Assembly: GCA_943787175.1 (NCBI GenBank)
Contig: CALSLK010000029.1
Location: 1 to 49,466, forward strand
From: an uncultured Alphaproteobacteria bacterium
GTDB taxonomy: Bacteria > Pseudomonadota > Alphaproteobacteria > SP197
Direction: 5' to 3'
Length of the DNA stretch: 49,466 bases
Part shown: positions 1-9,103 of the stretch, piece by piece
Numbering within the stretch: the stretch's first letter is position 1
Layout of the letters: every line of letters begins with the position of its first letter
Notes under the pieces: generated by a model
What the model was told of the DNA's origin: nothing
The model's database searches: none
Seen by the model: the letters and a program-made list of their open reading frames with translations, nothing else
Made by a program: the position numbers and the translations under genes

Positions 1-74
1 ATCACCCGGGAAACCGGGCGCTCCTGACACAAACGTCCCCCAACGTTCAATCCGGCTTATCTGTAATAATAGCA

Positions 75-119
75 GGTTTGTGGCTAGTGACAAACCAGAA
101 GAAGCAGAGTGTACAAACC
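75..119. promoter_or_regulatory. Candidate operator upstream of the glutamine-synthetase-family gene
   Basis: GGTTTGT at 75-81 and ACAAACC at 90-96 form a perfect 7-bp inverted repeat with an 8-base spacer, and another ACAAACC half-site lies at 113-119. The block is about 130 bases before the GS-family start. Such spacing suits a dimeric repressor or activator, but no regulator gene next to it identifies the protein. Bases 1-245 otherwise hold only a short hairpin (CCCGG-GAAA-CCGGG, 6-19) and no convincing gene. Confidence 0.35.
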
Positions 120-245
120 GTCACAGGGACAAAACGCCGACAGGAATGCATGGCTTTGCGCTCCAAACGTGAATTCTGCCCGGACCTGCTGGACCCCTGC
201 AATTCTTGCCGCAATGATGCCCTTTAACCAAACCGGACGGACCCT

Positions 246-1613
246 ATGGGCAGCGAGCACAGAACTGAGGAAGTCGAGGCGTTTCTGGCCAAAAATCCGG
301 AGATCGAGCGCTTTGACATGATCTATTCGGATCTGTGCAATCTATGGCGCGGCAAGCGCCTGGACCGGGCAGGTATCCGCAAACTGTTTGAGGATGGCGC
401 TGCCTTGCCGGGTGCGGTCTTTCTGCTGGATGTTACCGGTGACAGCTGCGATCCCGGTGGGCGTGGTTACAGCGACGGTAGCCCCGATCACTGGTGTTAT
501 CCCGTTCCAGGCGCCCTGGCCCGCGTTCCCTGGGCAACACATCCCACTGCACAGGTCCTGATCAGCGTGCACGAGACCGATGGAACGCCCTTTGATGCCA
601 GCCCGCGCAATGTCCTGGCCCGCGTGATCGAGCGGCTGGCTGATTTGCCCGGAACCCTGTGTATTGCCGCCGAGCTGGAATTCTATCTGATTGACCCTGA
701 GCGCGATGAAGCAGGCTTTCCTCAGGCGCCCGTTATGCCGGGATCACGCACGCGCGCCGACAGCAGACAGGTCTTTTCGATGGCCGACCTGGATGCTGCC
801 GGGCCCTTTCTGGATGCGGTCACCGAAGCCTGCAGCGCACAGGGTATCCCTGCGAGTATGGCAAGTTCGGAATACGCGCCTGCGCAGATGGAGATCAACC
901 TGCACCATGTCGATAACGCCCTGCTGGCAGCCGACCATGCGGTGTTGCTGCAGCACGTTATCAAGGCCTGTGCCCGAAAAATCGGCCTGGAAGCGACCTT
1001 TATGGCCAAGCCCTTCATGACCGAAGAAGGCAATGGACTGCACTTTCATATCAGTCACTATAGTGAGGATGGCGAAAACCTGTTCGACAACGGCACCGAT
1101 CTGGGCAGCCAACACCTCCACCATGCCATCGGCGGTCTGGGCGCAACCATGGGCGAAGCGATGGCCATTTTCGGTCCCAACGTCAACGCGTTCCGGCGCC
1201 TGTCACAGAGCCTGTTTGCCGGCACGACCTTCAGTTGGGGTGCCAACAACCGCTGGACCAGCGTGCGCCTGCCGGTGGAAGGCGGCAAAGCCAGACGCCT
1301 GGAACACCGCGTGGCCGGTGCCGACGCCAACCCCTATCTCACTCTGGCCGCGATTCTGGCGGGCATGCATCACGGCATCACCAACAAAATTGATCCCGGC
1401 CCGCCCCAGATCGGTGACAAGCGCCCGACCGGCGGCAGCATTGCCACGACCTGGCAGAAAGCGATTGATGCGCTGGATGGTGCGACCGTGCTGCGCGACT
1501 ATCTTGGCAGTCACTATGTCGACATCTACGTGGCAACCAAACAGGGCGAACTCAACAAATTCTACGGCCTGCCGTCCAAGCTGGAATACGACTGGTACCT
1601 TGGCTCACAGTGA
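246..1613 (+). CDS. Glutamine synthetase family protein (gamma-glutamylputrescine or gamma-glutamylmethylamide synthetase type)
   Basis: A 455-residue ATP-dependent ligase of the glutamine synthetase fold. Visible family motifs are the metal-binding AELEFYLID near residue 140, EYAPAQMEINL near 215, HFHISH near 265, NAFRRL near 313, WGANNRW near 330 and LEHRVAGADANPYL near 355. The EYAP...EINL and LEHR signatures fit the PuuA/GmaS branch, which joins glutamate to putrescine or methylamine, better than ammonia-assimilating GlnA. The regulatory adenylylation tyrosine segment of GlnA is not evident. It stands alone, with a convergent antiporter downstream and a candidate operator upstream. Substrate cannot be fixed from sequence; methylamine would suit the dimethylformamidase and TMADH-like genes further along. 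Confidence 0.85.
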   Translation: MGSEHRTEEVEAFLAKNPEIERFDMIYSDLCNLWRGKRLDRAGIRKLFEDGAALPGAVFLLDVTGDSCDPGGRGYSDGSPDHWCYPVPGALARVPWATHPTAQVLISVHETDGTPFDASPRNVLARVIERLADLPGTLCIAAELEFYLIDPERDEAGFPQAPVMPGSRTRADSRQVFSMADLDAAGPFLDAVTEACSAQGIPASMASSEYAPAQMEINLHHVDNALLAADHAVLLQHVIKACARKIGLEATFMAKPFMTEEGNGLHFHISHYSEDGENLFDNGTDLGSQHLHHAIGGLGATMGEAMAIFGPNVNAFRRLSQSLFAGTTFSWGANNRWTSVRLPVEGGKARRLEHRVAGADANPYLTLAAILAGMHHGITNKIDPGPPQIGDKRPTGGSIATTWQKAIDALDGATVLRDYLGSHYVDIYVATKQGELNKFYGLPSKLEYDWYLGSQ

Positions 1614-1626
1614 TGAGCCTTATCCT

Positions 1627-2915
1627 TCAGTGATCGGGCCTGGCTGAGCTTTCTTCAGCGTCATCGCGCACCAGCTTGCGCAGCACCGGCTCCATGGTGA
1701 GGCCCTGCACGATGATCGAGAACAGCACCACGATATAGGTCACGGTGAGCAGGATTTCGCGCTCCGGCGTAGGCGGCAGCGAAAGTACCAGAGCGACCGA
1801 AATGCCACCGCGCAAACCGCCCCAGGTGAGAATGCGGATGGCTCCATTGGAAAACTGCTGGCCCACAACCTTCAGGCTGGCGACTGGTATGGCAACCGAC
1901 ACGAACCGCGCGGCAAGGACCAGGGGAATGGCGACCAGTCCCATGATCAGCACATCGCCGGTCAGTGTGATGACCACGACCTCGAAGCCGATCAACAGGA
2001 ACAGGACGGAGTTTAGAATCTCATCGAGTAACGACCAGAAACCAATGGTGTGCTCGCGGGTCTTTTCACTCATGGCGAATCTGGTGCCGACATTGCCGAT
2101 CAAAGACCCGCACAGACCATGGCGATGGGGCCCGATACGTGCAGCTCGTCGGCAATGCCAAATGTGCCCATGACCAGCGCCAGGGTCATGATGATTTCCA
2201 GGTTGTGTTCATCGACCGTCTTCAGGAGCCGGAAGGTAATGTAGCCGGTGGTGATACCCAGGAGGACTCCGCCCAGGGCCTCGACCAGGAAGAATTGGGC
2301 AATCACCAAAGGCTCCAGCGCGTGATCCCCGCCCGTGCCTACGGCAATACCGCTGAGGATGAGGAAAATCACGATGCCCACGCCATCATTGAAGAGGCTT
2401 TCGCCCGCGATCTTAGCTTCCAGTGACGGCGGCACATGGACGCGTTTGAGAATGCCCAGCACGGCAACCGGGTCGGTCGGCGCGATGAGCGAACCGAAGA
2501 TGAGGCAGTAGATCACGGGCAGATCGACGCCCAGGCTCTGCACGAGCAACCAGATGCCGCCACCGATCAGGAAGGTTGAAAGCACCGTGCCCAGGGTGGC
2601 CATCAACCCGATGACCCATTTGCGGCTGGCCAGCGCAGCAAGATCGACATGGAGCGCGCCGGCAAAGAGCAGGAACGAGAGCAGGCCCTGCATCAGCGTA
2701 TTCGAGAAGTCGATCGAAGCCATGACCCCGCGCACCTGCGTGCCCAGTTCCAGCGATGGCCGGACGGCATCAAGCCCCAGCACCACCAGCGAAACCGCCA
2801 GCGCAATCACGACCAGCCCGATCGTGTGGGGCAATTTCAGGAACCTGTGGTTCAGGTAACCAAAGATGGCCGCAAGGACGATGACGGCAGCGGCGATATC
2901 AAAGAATGCGCGCAT
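1627..2915 (-). CDS. CPA1-family Na+/H+ (cation/proton) antiporter, frameshifted
   Basis: An integral membrane exchanger of the NhaP/CPA1 type, read from 2915 down to 1627. The first part (2915-2100) carries the family's LIAPTDPVAVLGIL helix followed by GESLFNDGVGIVIF, which holds the conserved acidic ion-binding residues. The frame breaks at about 2105 in a run of three T (minus strand). Adding one T restores MVCAGLLIGNVGTRFAMSEKTREH and the rest of the transport domain (FWSLLDEILNSVLFLLIGFE). Restored length is about 430 residues, typical without a long cytoplasmic tail. The single homopolymer slip looks like a sequence error. It is convergent with the GS-family gene. Confidence 0.85.
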
Positions 2916-2941
2916 TTTCAGGCTCCAGAAACGGCAACGGA

Positions 2942-2961
2942 CCGCATCCTTTCGGATGCGG
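2942..2961 (-). terminator. Hairpin after the OmpA-type lipoprotein gene
   Basis: CCGCATCC (2942-2949) and GGATGCGG (2954-2961) make a perfect 8-bp stem with a four-base loop that reads GAAA on the minus strand. It lies 30 bases past the stop of the gene ending at 2991. The following minus-strand sequence has no strong T tract, so termination strength is uncertain. Confidence 0.45.
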
Positions 2962-2990
2962 CCCGCGCTTTAGGCACTGCTACGTTGAGA

Positions 2991-3860
2991 TTACTCGAAG
3001 GTGATCTCGACGCGGCGGTTGTTAGGCTCGCGAACGTTGTCGCCCGTGGGAACCATCAGATCATTCTGACCGAACCAGCGGATGTCCATGACGTTCTTGC
3101 TGACGCCCTGACCTGCGAGGTAGCCGGCCACATTCTCGGCGCGACGCTCAGACAGGATCTGGTTGTAAGCAGCAGAACCAGAGGTATCAGTGTAACCGGC
3201 AACGCCGATCTTGCTGGGATCCTGTGCCATGGCTTCAGCAGCCACATCATCCAGGAAGCTCTGCGCCAGGGGCGAGAGTTCAGCAACATCCCAACCGAAG
3301 TACACGATGAACTCAGTGGCCATCGCTTCTTCCATCATGACGACTTCCTCAATGAAGAGGAGCTCTTCCATGGCGGTCAGGTACTCAGCGCGGCACTTGC
3401 CCATTTCGCGGGGCTGATGCGAAGCAACAGGACCAAAGTGCTCAGGACCTTCCTCGGCTTCCTCAATCCAGCAATCATACTTTGTCTGGGCAATGGCAGC
3501 GAGGTCAGGACGCTCGGAGCGACCACCGTCGTTCAGAGCAGCCATCAGACGCGGACGCTCGGAATTCAACTCGGCCAGCATGGCTTCGTCTTCGATGTTC
3601 CAGGCATTGGGATCTTCAGGCAGAACCACTTCACCCGAACCGGCCGCTGCGGCCTTATCGCGGAAGAAGCCTGCATCGATCCAATCGTAGAAGCCGGCTT
3701 CCTTGTATGCCAGCTCGACATAACCAGCGTGCAGACCCTTGGTAAAGGCGCTACCGCCCGTTTCCATCTCAGCCACGCGGTCGATGGAGCTGACCGTGGT
3801 ACAAGCAGACAGCGCGAGGGCTGCGGCACCTGCAACAAGGGCTTTAATCGGCAAGTTCAT
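2991..3860 (-). CDS. OmpA-family outer-membrane lipoprotein
   Basis: A 289-residue protein with a lipoprotein signal peptide: hydrophobic stretch from residue 6 and lipobox LSAC with the acylated cysteine at about residue 20. The C-terminal third is an OmpA-like peptidoglycan-binding domain, with FVIYFGWDVAELSP at its start, GYTDTSGS in the middle, then LSERRAENVAGYL and EPNNRRVEI. The middle region (about 30-175) is acidic, cysteine-poor and of no recognised family. The expected role is to tether the outer membrane to peptidoglycan. It has its own start region and a downstream hairpin, so it is probably monocistronic. Confidence 0.85.
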   Translation of the reverse strand: MNLPIKALVAGAAALALSACTTVSSIDRVAEMETGGSAFTKGLHAGYVELAYKEAGFYDWIDAGFFRDKAAAAGSGEVVLPEDPNAWNIEDEAMLAELNSERPRLMAALNDGGRSERPDLAAIAQTKYDCWIEEAEEGPEHFGPVASHQPREMGKCRAEYLTAMEELLFIEEVVMMEEAMATEFIVYFGWDVAELSPLAQSFLDDVAAEAMAQDPSKIGVAGYTDTSGSAAYNQILSERRAENVAGYLAGQGVSKNVMDIRWFGQNDLMVPTGDNVREPNNRRVEITFE

Positions 3861-4154
3861 CAGTTTATTCCCCTCCGGAATGCAGGAATTTGCATCCGAT
3901 TGTTTAATGACATCCTCAACATCGGTGCCCGATCATTGGTTCCACATAAAGTGTGACCAAATTGTTGCCTTTTGCTTCAAAGCAAAAAGCGCGGCACGCA
4001 ACGTCTCCGATGCAACTGCACATATCTTGCTGAAATGTCTCAAGAAAACAAGGGGAATACGCAAACGCTCTACAAATTATGCGCACGATCACACTGGTTT
4101 GGCAGTATAGGCATGGTAAATGACAGAACAAATTGGGGCGTTCAGGGGTAGGCG
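3861..4154. other. Divergent intergenic region
   Basis: This 294-base gap separates the leftward lipoprotein gene from the rightward ABC transporter operon, so both promoters should lie here. Short reading frames crossing it have no start signal, no recognisable motif and atypical composition. The stretch 3950-4080 is richer in A and T than its surroundings. I see no clear hairpin, tRNA or riboswitch. Confidence 0.4.
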
Positions 4155-4928
4155 ATGATCGAAGTGCGCAATCTGCGCAAGTCCTTCAAGGAGCTTGTGG
4201 CAGTCGAAAATGTCAGCTTTTCGGCCAAAGACGGCGAGATTACGGGCCTGATCGGCCCCAACGGCGCAGGCAAGACAACGACCATGCGCATTCTTTACAC
4301 CATCATGCGACCCGACAGCGGACAGGCGCTTGTGGACGGTTTCGACGCTGTTGCAGATCCGCAACAGGTGCAGCGTAGAATCGGTGTGCTACCGGATAAC
4401 AGGGGTCTCTACCCCCGCCTGACCGCCCGCGAACATGTCCGATATTACGGCCGACTCCACGGCATGAAGGGTGAAGCGCTCGAATCCGCAATCGAGGAAA
4501 TGATCGACACGCTGGTCATGCGCGATGTCGCGGACCGCCGCACCAAGGGCTTTTCCAAGGGCCAGACCCTGAAGGTCGCCCTGGCACGTGCTCTGGTGCA
4601 CAAACCTCATAACGTTATGCTGGATGAGCCGACCAACGGGCTGGATGTCGATTCCAGCCGTGCCGTGCGCGACATGGTGCGCCGCATCCGTGATGAAGGC
4701 CGCTGCGTGTTGTTTTCCAGCCACATCATGTCTGAAGTTCAGGCCCTGTGTGACCGCATCATTGTGATGGGCCACGGTCGGATCGTTGCTGAGGGCACGC
4801 CCGATGACCTCGCCGACCTGACGGGAGAGGCCGATCTGGAAGAAATCTTCGTGGCCATTGCCCGCGACGAGGCAGAACTGAAGAAACGCACCGAATTTGA
4901 AGCGCTGAAGGAGACCCTGGATGCTTGA
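4155..4928 (+). CDS. ABC transporter ATP-binding protein (NatA-like)
   Basis: A 257-residue cytoplasmic ATPase. Walker A is GPNGAGKTT near residue 35, the signature appears as GFSKGQ near 137, Walker B with the D-loop is NVMLDEPTNGLD near 155, and the switch histidine is in SSHIM. The signature lacks the usual LSGGQ form (FSKGQ), a pattern common in exporters of the NatA/CcmA-like class. Its stop overlaps the start of the permease gene, so the two are co-translated partners. Family knowledge suggests Na+ or drug export; the actual substrate is unknown. Confidence 0.88.
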   Translation: MIEVRNLRKSFKELVAVENVSFSAKDGEITGLIGPNGAGKTTTMRILYTIMRPDSGQALVDGFDAVADPQQVQRRIGVLPDNRGLYPRLTAREHVRYYGRLHGMKGEALESAIEEMIDTLVMRDVADRRTKGFSKGQTLKVALARALVHKPHNVMLDEPTNGLDVDSSRAVRDMVRRIRDEGRCVLFSSHIMSEVQALCDRIIVMGHGRIVAEGTPDDLADLTGEADLEEIFVAIARDEAELKKRTEFEALKETLDA

Positions 4929-6099
4929 GAAGGTCTGGATCATCGCAAGGAAGGAACTGACGGATAACCTGCGCGACCGGCGCTCGACCATCCTGTCCCT
5001 GCTCTATCCCCTGATTGGCCCCGTCCTTCTGGGCGCCCTGGTGTTGTTTGTCGGTTCAACCCTGACCGCACCCAAGGTGCAGGAACATGTCGTTGTGGCT
5101 CAGGGTTCGGACAACGCGCCGGAGTTTGTCGCGTTCGTGCGTGAACAAGGCGCCGATGTGGTCGAAACCGAGATCGAGGACGTCGCCGATGCTGTACGCA
5201 AAGGCATGCACAGCTCGATCCTGGTGTTTCCCGAAGACTTCGCCGACACCTTTGGTGACGAGCGCAATGCCGAAATCCAGCTCTACATAGACTCTTCGCG
5301 CCTCTCCTCGATCATGTCGATCGGACGCACGGTGGAGCTGATCAACCGCTTCAACCGCAACACGGCCGACACCCGTCTGGCCGCGCATGAGGTTGACCCC
5401 CAGATCGCTTATCCGCTGACCATGAAAAGCGTGAATGTTGCAGCGAGCCTTTCGATCAGCGGCATCTTTCTGAACATGATGGCGCCGTTTCTGATGTTCA
5501 ACATCTTCATTGGCGGCGTTTATCTGGCGATCGATGCGACGGCCGGTGAACGGGAACGTGGTTCACTCGAGCCCCTGCTGGCCAACCCCGTGCCGCGCTG
5601 GCAGTTCATGCTGGGCAAATACATCGCTTCGTTCCTGTTCACAGCACTCGCGGTCCTGATGGCGATCGTTGCCTATAAATCGATCTTCTCTGGCCTGGGC
5701 ATGTTGGGCGTGGGCATCAAGGTCAATCCCGGTCTTTCGGATTTCACCTTTGTCTTCATTCTTTGCATTCCGATCATGTTGATGGCCGTAGCAATCCAGA
5801 TGATTGTGGCAACGGTGTCCAAGAGCTTCAAGGAAACCCAGACCTATCTGGGTCTGCTGCCCCTGCTGCCTGCCCTGCCCGGCATGATCATGGTGTTCGT
5901 GCCGATCCAGGCCAGCGCCTGGGCCATGCTAATCCCGACCTATGGCCAGACCATCCTGATCGGCCAACTGGTGCGCGGTGAGACGCCCGACTACGGCTTC
6001 ATGGCCCTGAGCTGCCTGGCGACGACCGTCGTTGCCATGGTCCTGCTGGTGATGGCCGCGCGTCTCTACAATCGCGAGAACATGGCGTTTGCCAATTGA
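4921..6099 (+). CDS. ABC-2 type permease (NatB-like)
   Basis: A 392-residue membrane protein overlapping the ATPase gene by 8 bases. It has one N-terminal membrane helix (about residues 22-45), a soluble loop of roughly 130 residues, then about five helices from residue 180 on. DATAGERERGSLEPLLANPVPR (around 200-220) is the amphipathic coupling segment typical of ABC-2 and NatB permeases. Together with the preceding ATPase it should form the complete exporter. The following gene starts inside its stop codon region, so the operon continues into the M24 hydrolase. Confidence 0.87.
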   Translation: MLEKVWIIARKELTDNLRDRRSTILSLLYPLIGPVLLGALVLFVGSTLTAPKVQEHVVVAQGSDNAPEFVAFVREQGADVVETEIEDVADAVRKGMHSSILVFPEDFADTFGDERNAEIQLYIDSSRLSSIMSIGRTVELINRFNRNTADTRLAAHEVDPQIAYPLTMKSVNVAASLSISGIFLNMMAPFLMFNIFIGGVYLAIDATAGERERGSLEPLLANPVPRWQFMLGKYIASFLFTALAVLMAIVAYKSIFSGLGMLGVGIKVNPGLSDFTFVFILCIPIMLMAVAIQMIVATVSKSFKETQTYLGLLPLLPALPGMIMVFVPIQASAWAMLIPTYGQTILIGQLVRGETPDYGFMALSCLATTVVAMVLLVMAARLYNRENMAFAN

Positions 6100-7274
6100 G
6101 CGAGACGGCCAAGCCTGACCTGGCCTTTGACAGGGCAGAGTTCGCCATCCGGCTTGCGACCGCTCGAAAAGCACTGAGCGATCAGAGGATCGACGTTGCC
6201 ATTCTGATGGCGCCGGAAATTCAGCACTGGCTGACGGGCTACGACACGTTCCTTGGCGCGCAACTGCCTCAGGCGCTGATCCTGACACCGGGCGAGGATG
6301 AACCGACCCTGGTGGTGTGGGACGCCGATGTATCGATCGTGCATGCGACATCGCTGGTCACCGATATCCGAACCTATCTGTTCGGGGTCGATGTGCCGGC
6401 AGAGCTCTTTGCCAGGGTTGCCCTGGAGAAATCGCCGGGTGCCAGGCGGGTTGGCCTGGACATGAACAGTCAGGCCGTGACCTTCGGCTTCGGGCGTGAC
6501 ATGGATGCCGCTCTCAGCGAGGCCGTTCTGACCGATGTGACGGAATCGCTGGCGCGTCTGCGCGCGATCAAGTCACCTGCCGAAGTGGCCATGATGCGGC
6601 TGGCCGGACGTCACGCCCGTGCAGGGCTTAAGGCAGCTCGCACTATGGTACGGCCGGGCATGACCGAAATCGAACTTGCCGCCGAAATCGAGTACGCCAT
6701 GCGTGCTGATGGCTCCGACTATTTCTCGCTTCCTACCGAGATGACGGGAGGGTCCCGTAGCGTTCTGGCGCACGGGACGCCCAGGCATCATGTTCTCCAG
6801 GCTGGTGACCTGGTGCATCTGGAGATTGGCGGGGTGGCCTGGCGCTACAATTGCGTTGGCATGCAGACCTTTATTGTACCCGGCGCACCAGCCAAACCCG
6901 AAGCCATCCGGCTTTATGACACTGCACTGACCTGTCTGCGCGCAGGGCTGGCGGAGTTGCGACCCGGTGTGGCAGCGGCCGACGTCGAAGCACCTGCGCT
7001 GGCGATCCTGCGGGAACGGGGTCTGGGCGATGCCTTCAAGATGCGCTTTGGATACGGAGTTGGTATCGGCTTCCCGCCGACCTGGCTGGAACCGTTGAAG
7101 ATCACGCGGACCTCAAACGACATCCTCCATCCAGGCACAACCTTTGTTCTGCATGTCTGTCTGCTGGATGCGGCGTCCCAGAGCGGCGTCCTGGTCGGGG
7201 GAACCTATCTGATGACCGAAAGCGGCTACGAACTTCTGTCGGGCGCTGGAGATGTTGCCCTTTCCGACATCTGA
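6096..7274 (+). CDS. M24-family (creatinase/ectoine-hydrolase-like) hydrolase
   Basis: A 392-residue pita-bread-fold protein with a creatinase-type N-terminal domain (1-150) and an M24 catalytic domain (160-390). The start is TTG at 6096, sharing bases with the permease stop TGA. Canonical metal-binding residues are absent: the usual first aspartate site reads HLEIGGVAWRYNCVGMQTF, with Glu in place of Asp, and the last Glu site reads LVGGTYLMT. HGTPRHHVLQ and FGYGVGIGFPPTW are instead features of the creatinase/DoeA branch, which works without the dinuclear metal centre. A non-peptide amidine or lactam substrate is therefore more likely than Xaa-Pro peptides. Substrate unknown. Confidence 0.8.
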   Translation: MSETAKPDLAFDRAEFAIRLATARKALSDQRIDVAILMAPEIQHWLTGYDTFLGAQLPQALILTPGEDEPTLVVWDADVSIVHATSLVTDIRTYLFGVDVPAELFARVALEKSPGARRVGLDMNSQAVTFGFGRDMDAALSEAVLTDVTESLARLRAIKSPAEVAMMRLAGRHARAGLKAARTMVRPGMTEIELAAEIEYAMRADGSDYFSLPTEMTGGSRSVLAHGTPRHHVLQAGDLVHLEIGGVAWRYNCVGMQTFIVPGAPAKPEAIRLYDTALTCLRAGLAELRPGVAAADVEAPALAILRERGLGDAFKMRFGYGVGIGFPPTWLEPLKITRTSNDILHPGTTFVLHVCLLDAASQSGVLVGGTYLMTESGYELLSGAGDVALSDI

Positions 7275-7293
7275 AGCAATCAGGAACGCGAGC

Positions 7294-7841
7294 ATGGACA
7301 GGCTTCCCGTCATCGAGACCAGGCGTTTGGTGCTGACCCCCGCGACCCAAGGCAGATATCGACGCCTTCTGGCACCTATGTGGTCTCTGCCCGAGGTGCG
7401 GCGTCACCTGTTCGAAGACGCAAATCATGGAGCGCAGCACGGCCGCCGAGTGGGTCACGGCCGCCGAAGCCTACAACCACCAAGGGGCTGGGTGCATGGG
7501 CGGTGCGCGAGCGTGCGGACGGACCGCTGGTCGGTCACATGTCGCCCTGGTGCCCGCGCATTGGACCTGGCCAAGCTTTCAATCCGGAGTTCGATGGCGA
7601 GATCGAGTTCGGCATCTCCCTGCATCCTGACCAGTGGAGCAAGGGTTATGCGCTCGAAGCTCTGACGCCCGTCCTGGACCACGGCCTCAATACGTTGCCG
7701 GACTTGCAGCGTATTCTGGGCGTGGCCGATGCCCCCAACCATGCATCGCGGAAGCTTCAGGAACGTGCAGGGTTCCGCTTGATCCGCGAGATGGTCTGGA
7801 GCGGTTACCCGGTCGTCGTCAACGTATTCGAGAACACCTGA
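7294..7841 (+). CDS. GNAT acetyltransferase (RimJ/RimL type), multiply frameshifted
   Basis: Read as one gene from ATG 7294. The N-terminus is MDRLPVIETRRLVLTPAT, then WSLPEVRRHLFED in the same frame. The continuation MERSTAAEWVTAAEAYNHQG lies in a second frame from 7427. A third frame gives LGAWAVRERADGPLVGHM and then DGEIEFGISLHPDQWSKGYALEAL...RILGVADAPNHASRKLQERAGF to 7841. The acetyl-CoA loop is QWSKGYALEA and the C-terminal SRKLQERAGF is the RimJ/L hallmark. At least three indels between about 7350 and 7560 are required. It is followed one base later by a second, similar acetyltransferase, so this is a tandem pair. The acceptor substrate is unknown. Confidence 0.7.
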
Positions 7842-7842
7842 C

Positions 7843-8366
7843 ATGCTGCCCATCCTGACCAGCGAGCGGCTGATGCTGGAGCCCGCGACATCGGACGACG
7901 CGGAGCTCCTTTACACTCTTTGGACGATGCCCGATGTGCTGCGTTACCTCTTCGACGGGGTGACGATGTCGCGCGAAGAAGCCGTTGCGCATCTGAAAAG
8001 TTACACATGTCAAAACGCGGAGGGATTCGGCTTGTGGCTGATGCACCAGCGCGAAGACCGATCGTTTTGCGGCGAGATCGGGCTGCGTTCTCAACGATGC
8101 AGGATCTCGACCCGCTGATGGGTGGCGAAATCGAATTCCAGATCGCGCTGCACCCCGATGCCTGGGGCAAGGGTTATGGCGAGGAGGCCCTGCGCGCAGT
8201 GCTGGATTACGGCGTCACCACGCAAGGCCTTTCCCATGTCATGGGCGTGGCCGATGCGCCCAACAAGGGATCGCGAAAGTTGCAGGAAAAGATGGGCTTT
8301 GTGTGGCAGCGCGAGATCGAAGGCGATGCAGGACCACTGGTAATCTACAAGTGGGTGCCTGCCTGA
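7843..8366 (+). CDS. GNAT acetyltransferase (RimJ/RimL type), frameshifted
   Basis: Second acetyltransferase of the pair, about 175 residues when restored. It starts MLPILTSERLMLEPATSDD at 7843; the frame breaks near 8085-8100 after FCGEIGLR and resumes with DLDPLMGGEIEFQIALHPDAWGKGYGEEAL. The acetyl-CoA pyrophosphate loop is AWGKGYGEEA and the family motif SRKLQEKMGF lies near the end. It closely resembles the preceding gene, especially GVADAPN..SRKLQE, indicating tandem duplication. It ends 4 bases from the convergent minus-strand gene. Confidence 0.75.
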
Positions 8367-8370
8367 AAAC

Positions 8371-9103
8371 TCAGGCCTCGCCCATGTCGCCGCCGGCCTG
8401 GGCCTTGGAGCGGTCGGACGTAGGCACCAGCATCTTCCAGCCCCAATCGGTGACGCCGGCCCATGTTGCGCGGCGCACTGGAAAACCCTCGTGCTGAACC
8501 TCGTAAAGGTGATCCCCTAACGCGCGGCTATCTAGAACCCTGGCCTGCTGCAGCGCAGATGCGGCAGGCGGATCAATACGTGCGACCAGATATCCGTCAG
8601 ATGGCGGCGGCGGCGAGCCTGCAAGGATCGCTGCTTGTCGGGGATTGTCGAAGCGGGCGATGGCTGTGGAACTCTGCATCCTCCCAGGCAAGCCATCCCG
8701 ATCCGGCCGAGGCAGCGACCACGGCATGTCCGCGCCGCGCACCGTGGAGTGCAACGCCGGGAAGCACCCAGCTTCCGGCACTCGCATGAACGACAAAAGC
8801 AGCCCCCTGCCCCGCGCATGCCATGTCCAGAACACCAGGTGCAACGGCCAGGGCGTGCAGGCCGTGGGCATCGACAACACCGTCCCCCGTCAAATCCGGT
8901 GTGCCGTGGTCAAGCGCACCGATGGAAGGCAGGTCAGCGACAAAACCGGCAATGGCCTGATCATCAATCAACTGGCTCTGGGTCACGAGACGCGCGGCCT
9001 GATCGACGGCACCGCCGGGAAAGCCTGCACCGATCAGGGCGCGGCTGGCCCAGACCTGAACCTCGAGATAGCCGATCGGAATGATGTCATCAGGATTGGT
9101 CAC
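8371..9103 (-). CDS. DUF3726-like protein, frameshifted
   Basis: Read right to left from GTG 9103, which overlaps the last codons of the dipeptidase gene. The N-terminus, with YLEVQVWASRALIGAGFPGGAVDQAARLV, resembles the start of DUF3726 proteins. A glycine- and alanine-rich middle (GALDHGTPDLTGDGVVDAHGLHAL) follows. The frame breaks near 8690 and the C-terminal part continues as ARFDNPRQAAILAGSPPPPSDGYLVARIDPP to GVTDWGWKMLVPTSDRS. Restored length is about 240 residues. It is the last gene of the XRE-HisD-like operon. The family assignment is from memory of the N-terminal pattern only, and no biochemical role is known to me. Confidence 0.45.

Noticed and set aside
109..321. Small open frame before the GS-family gene
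   Set aside because: It overlaps the GS start in another frame and shows no motif or ribosome site.
2649..3956. A 435-residue plus-strand open frame
   Set aside because: It is antisense to the antiporter start and the OmpA-type lipoprotein, has no ribosome site and gives a low-complexity product.
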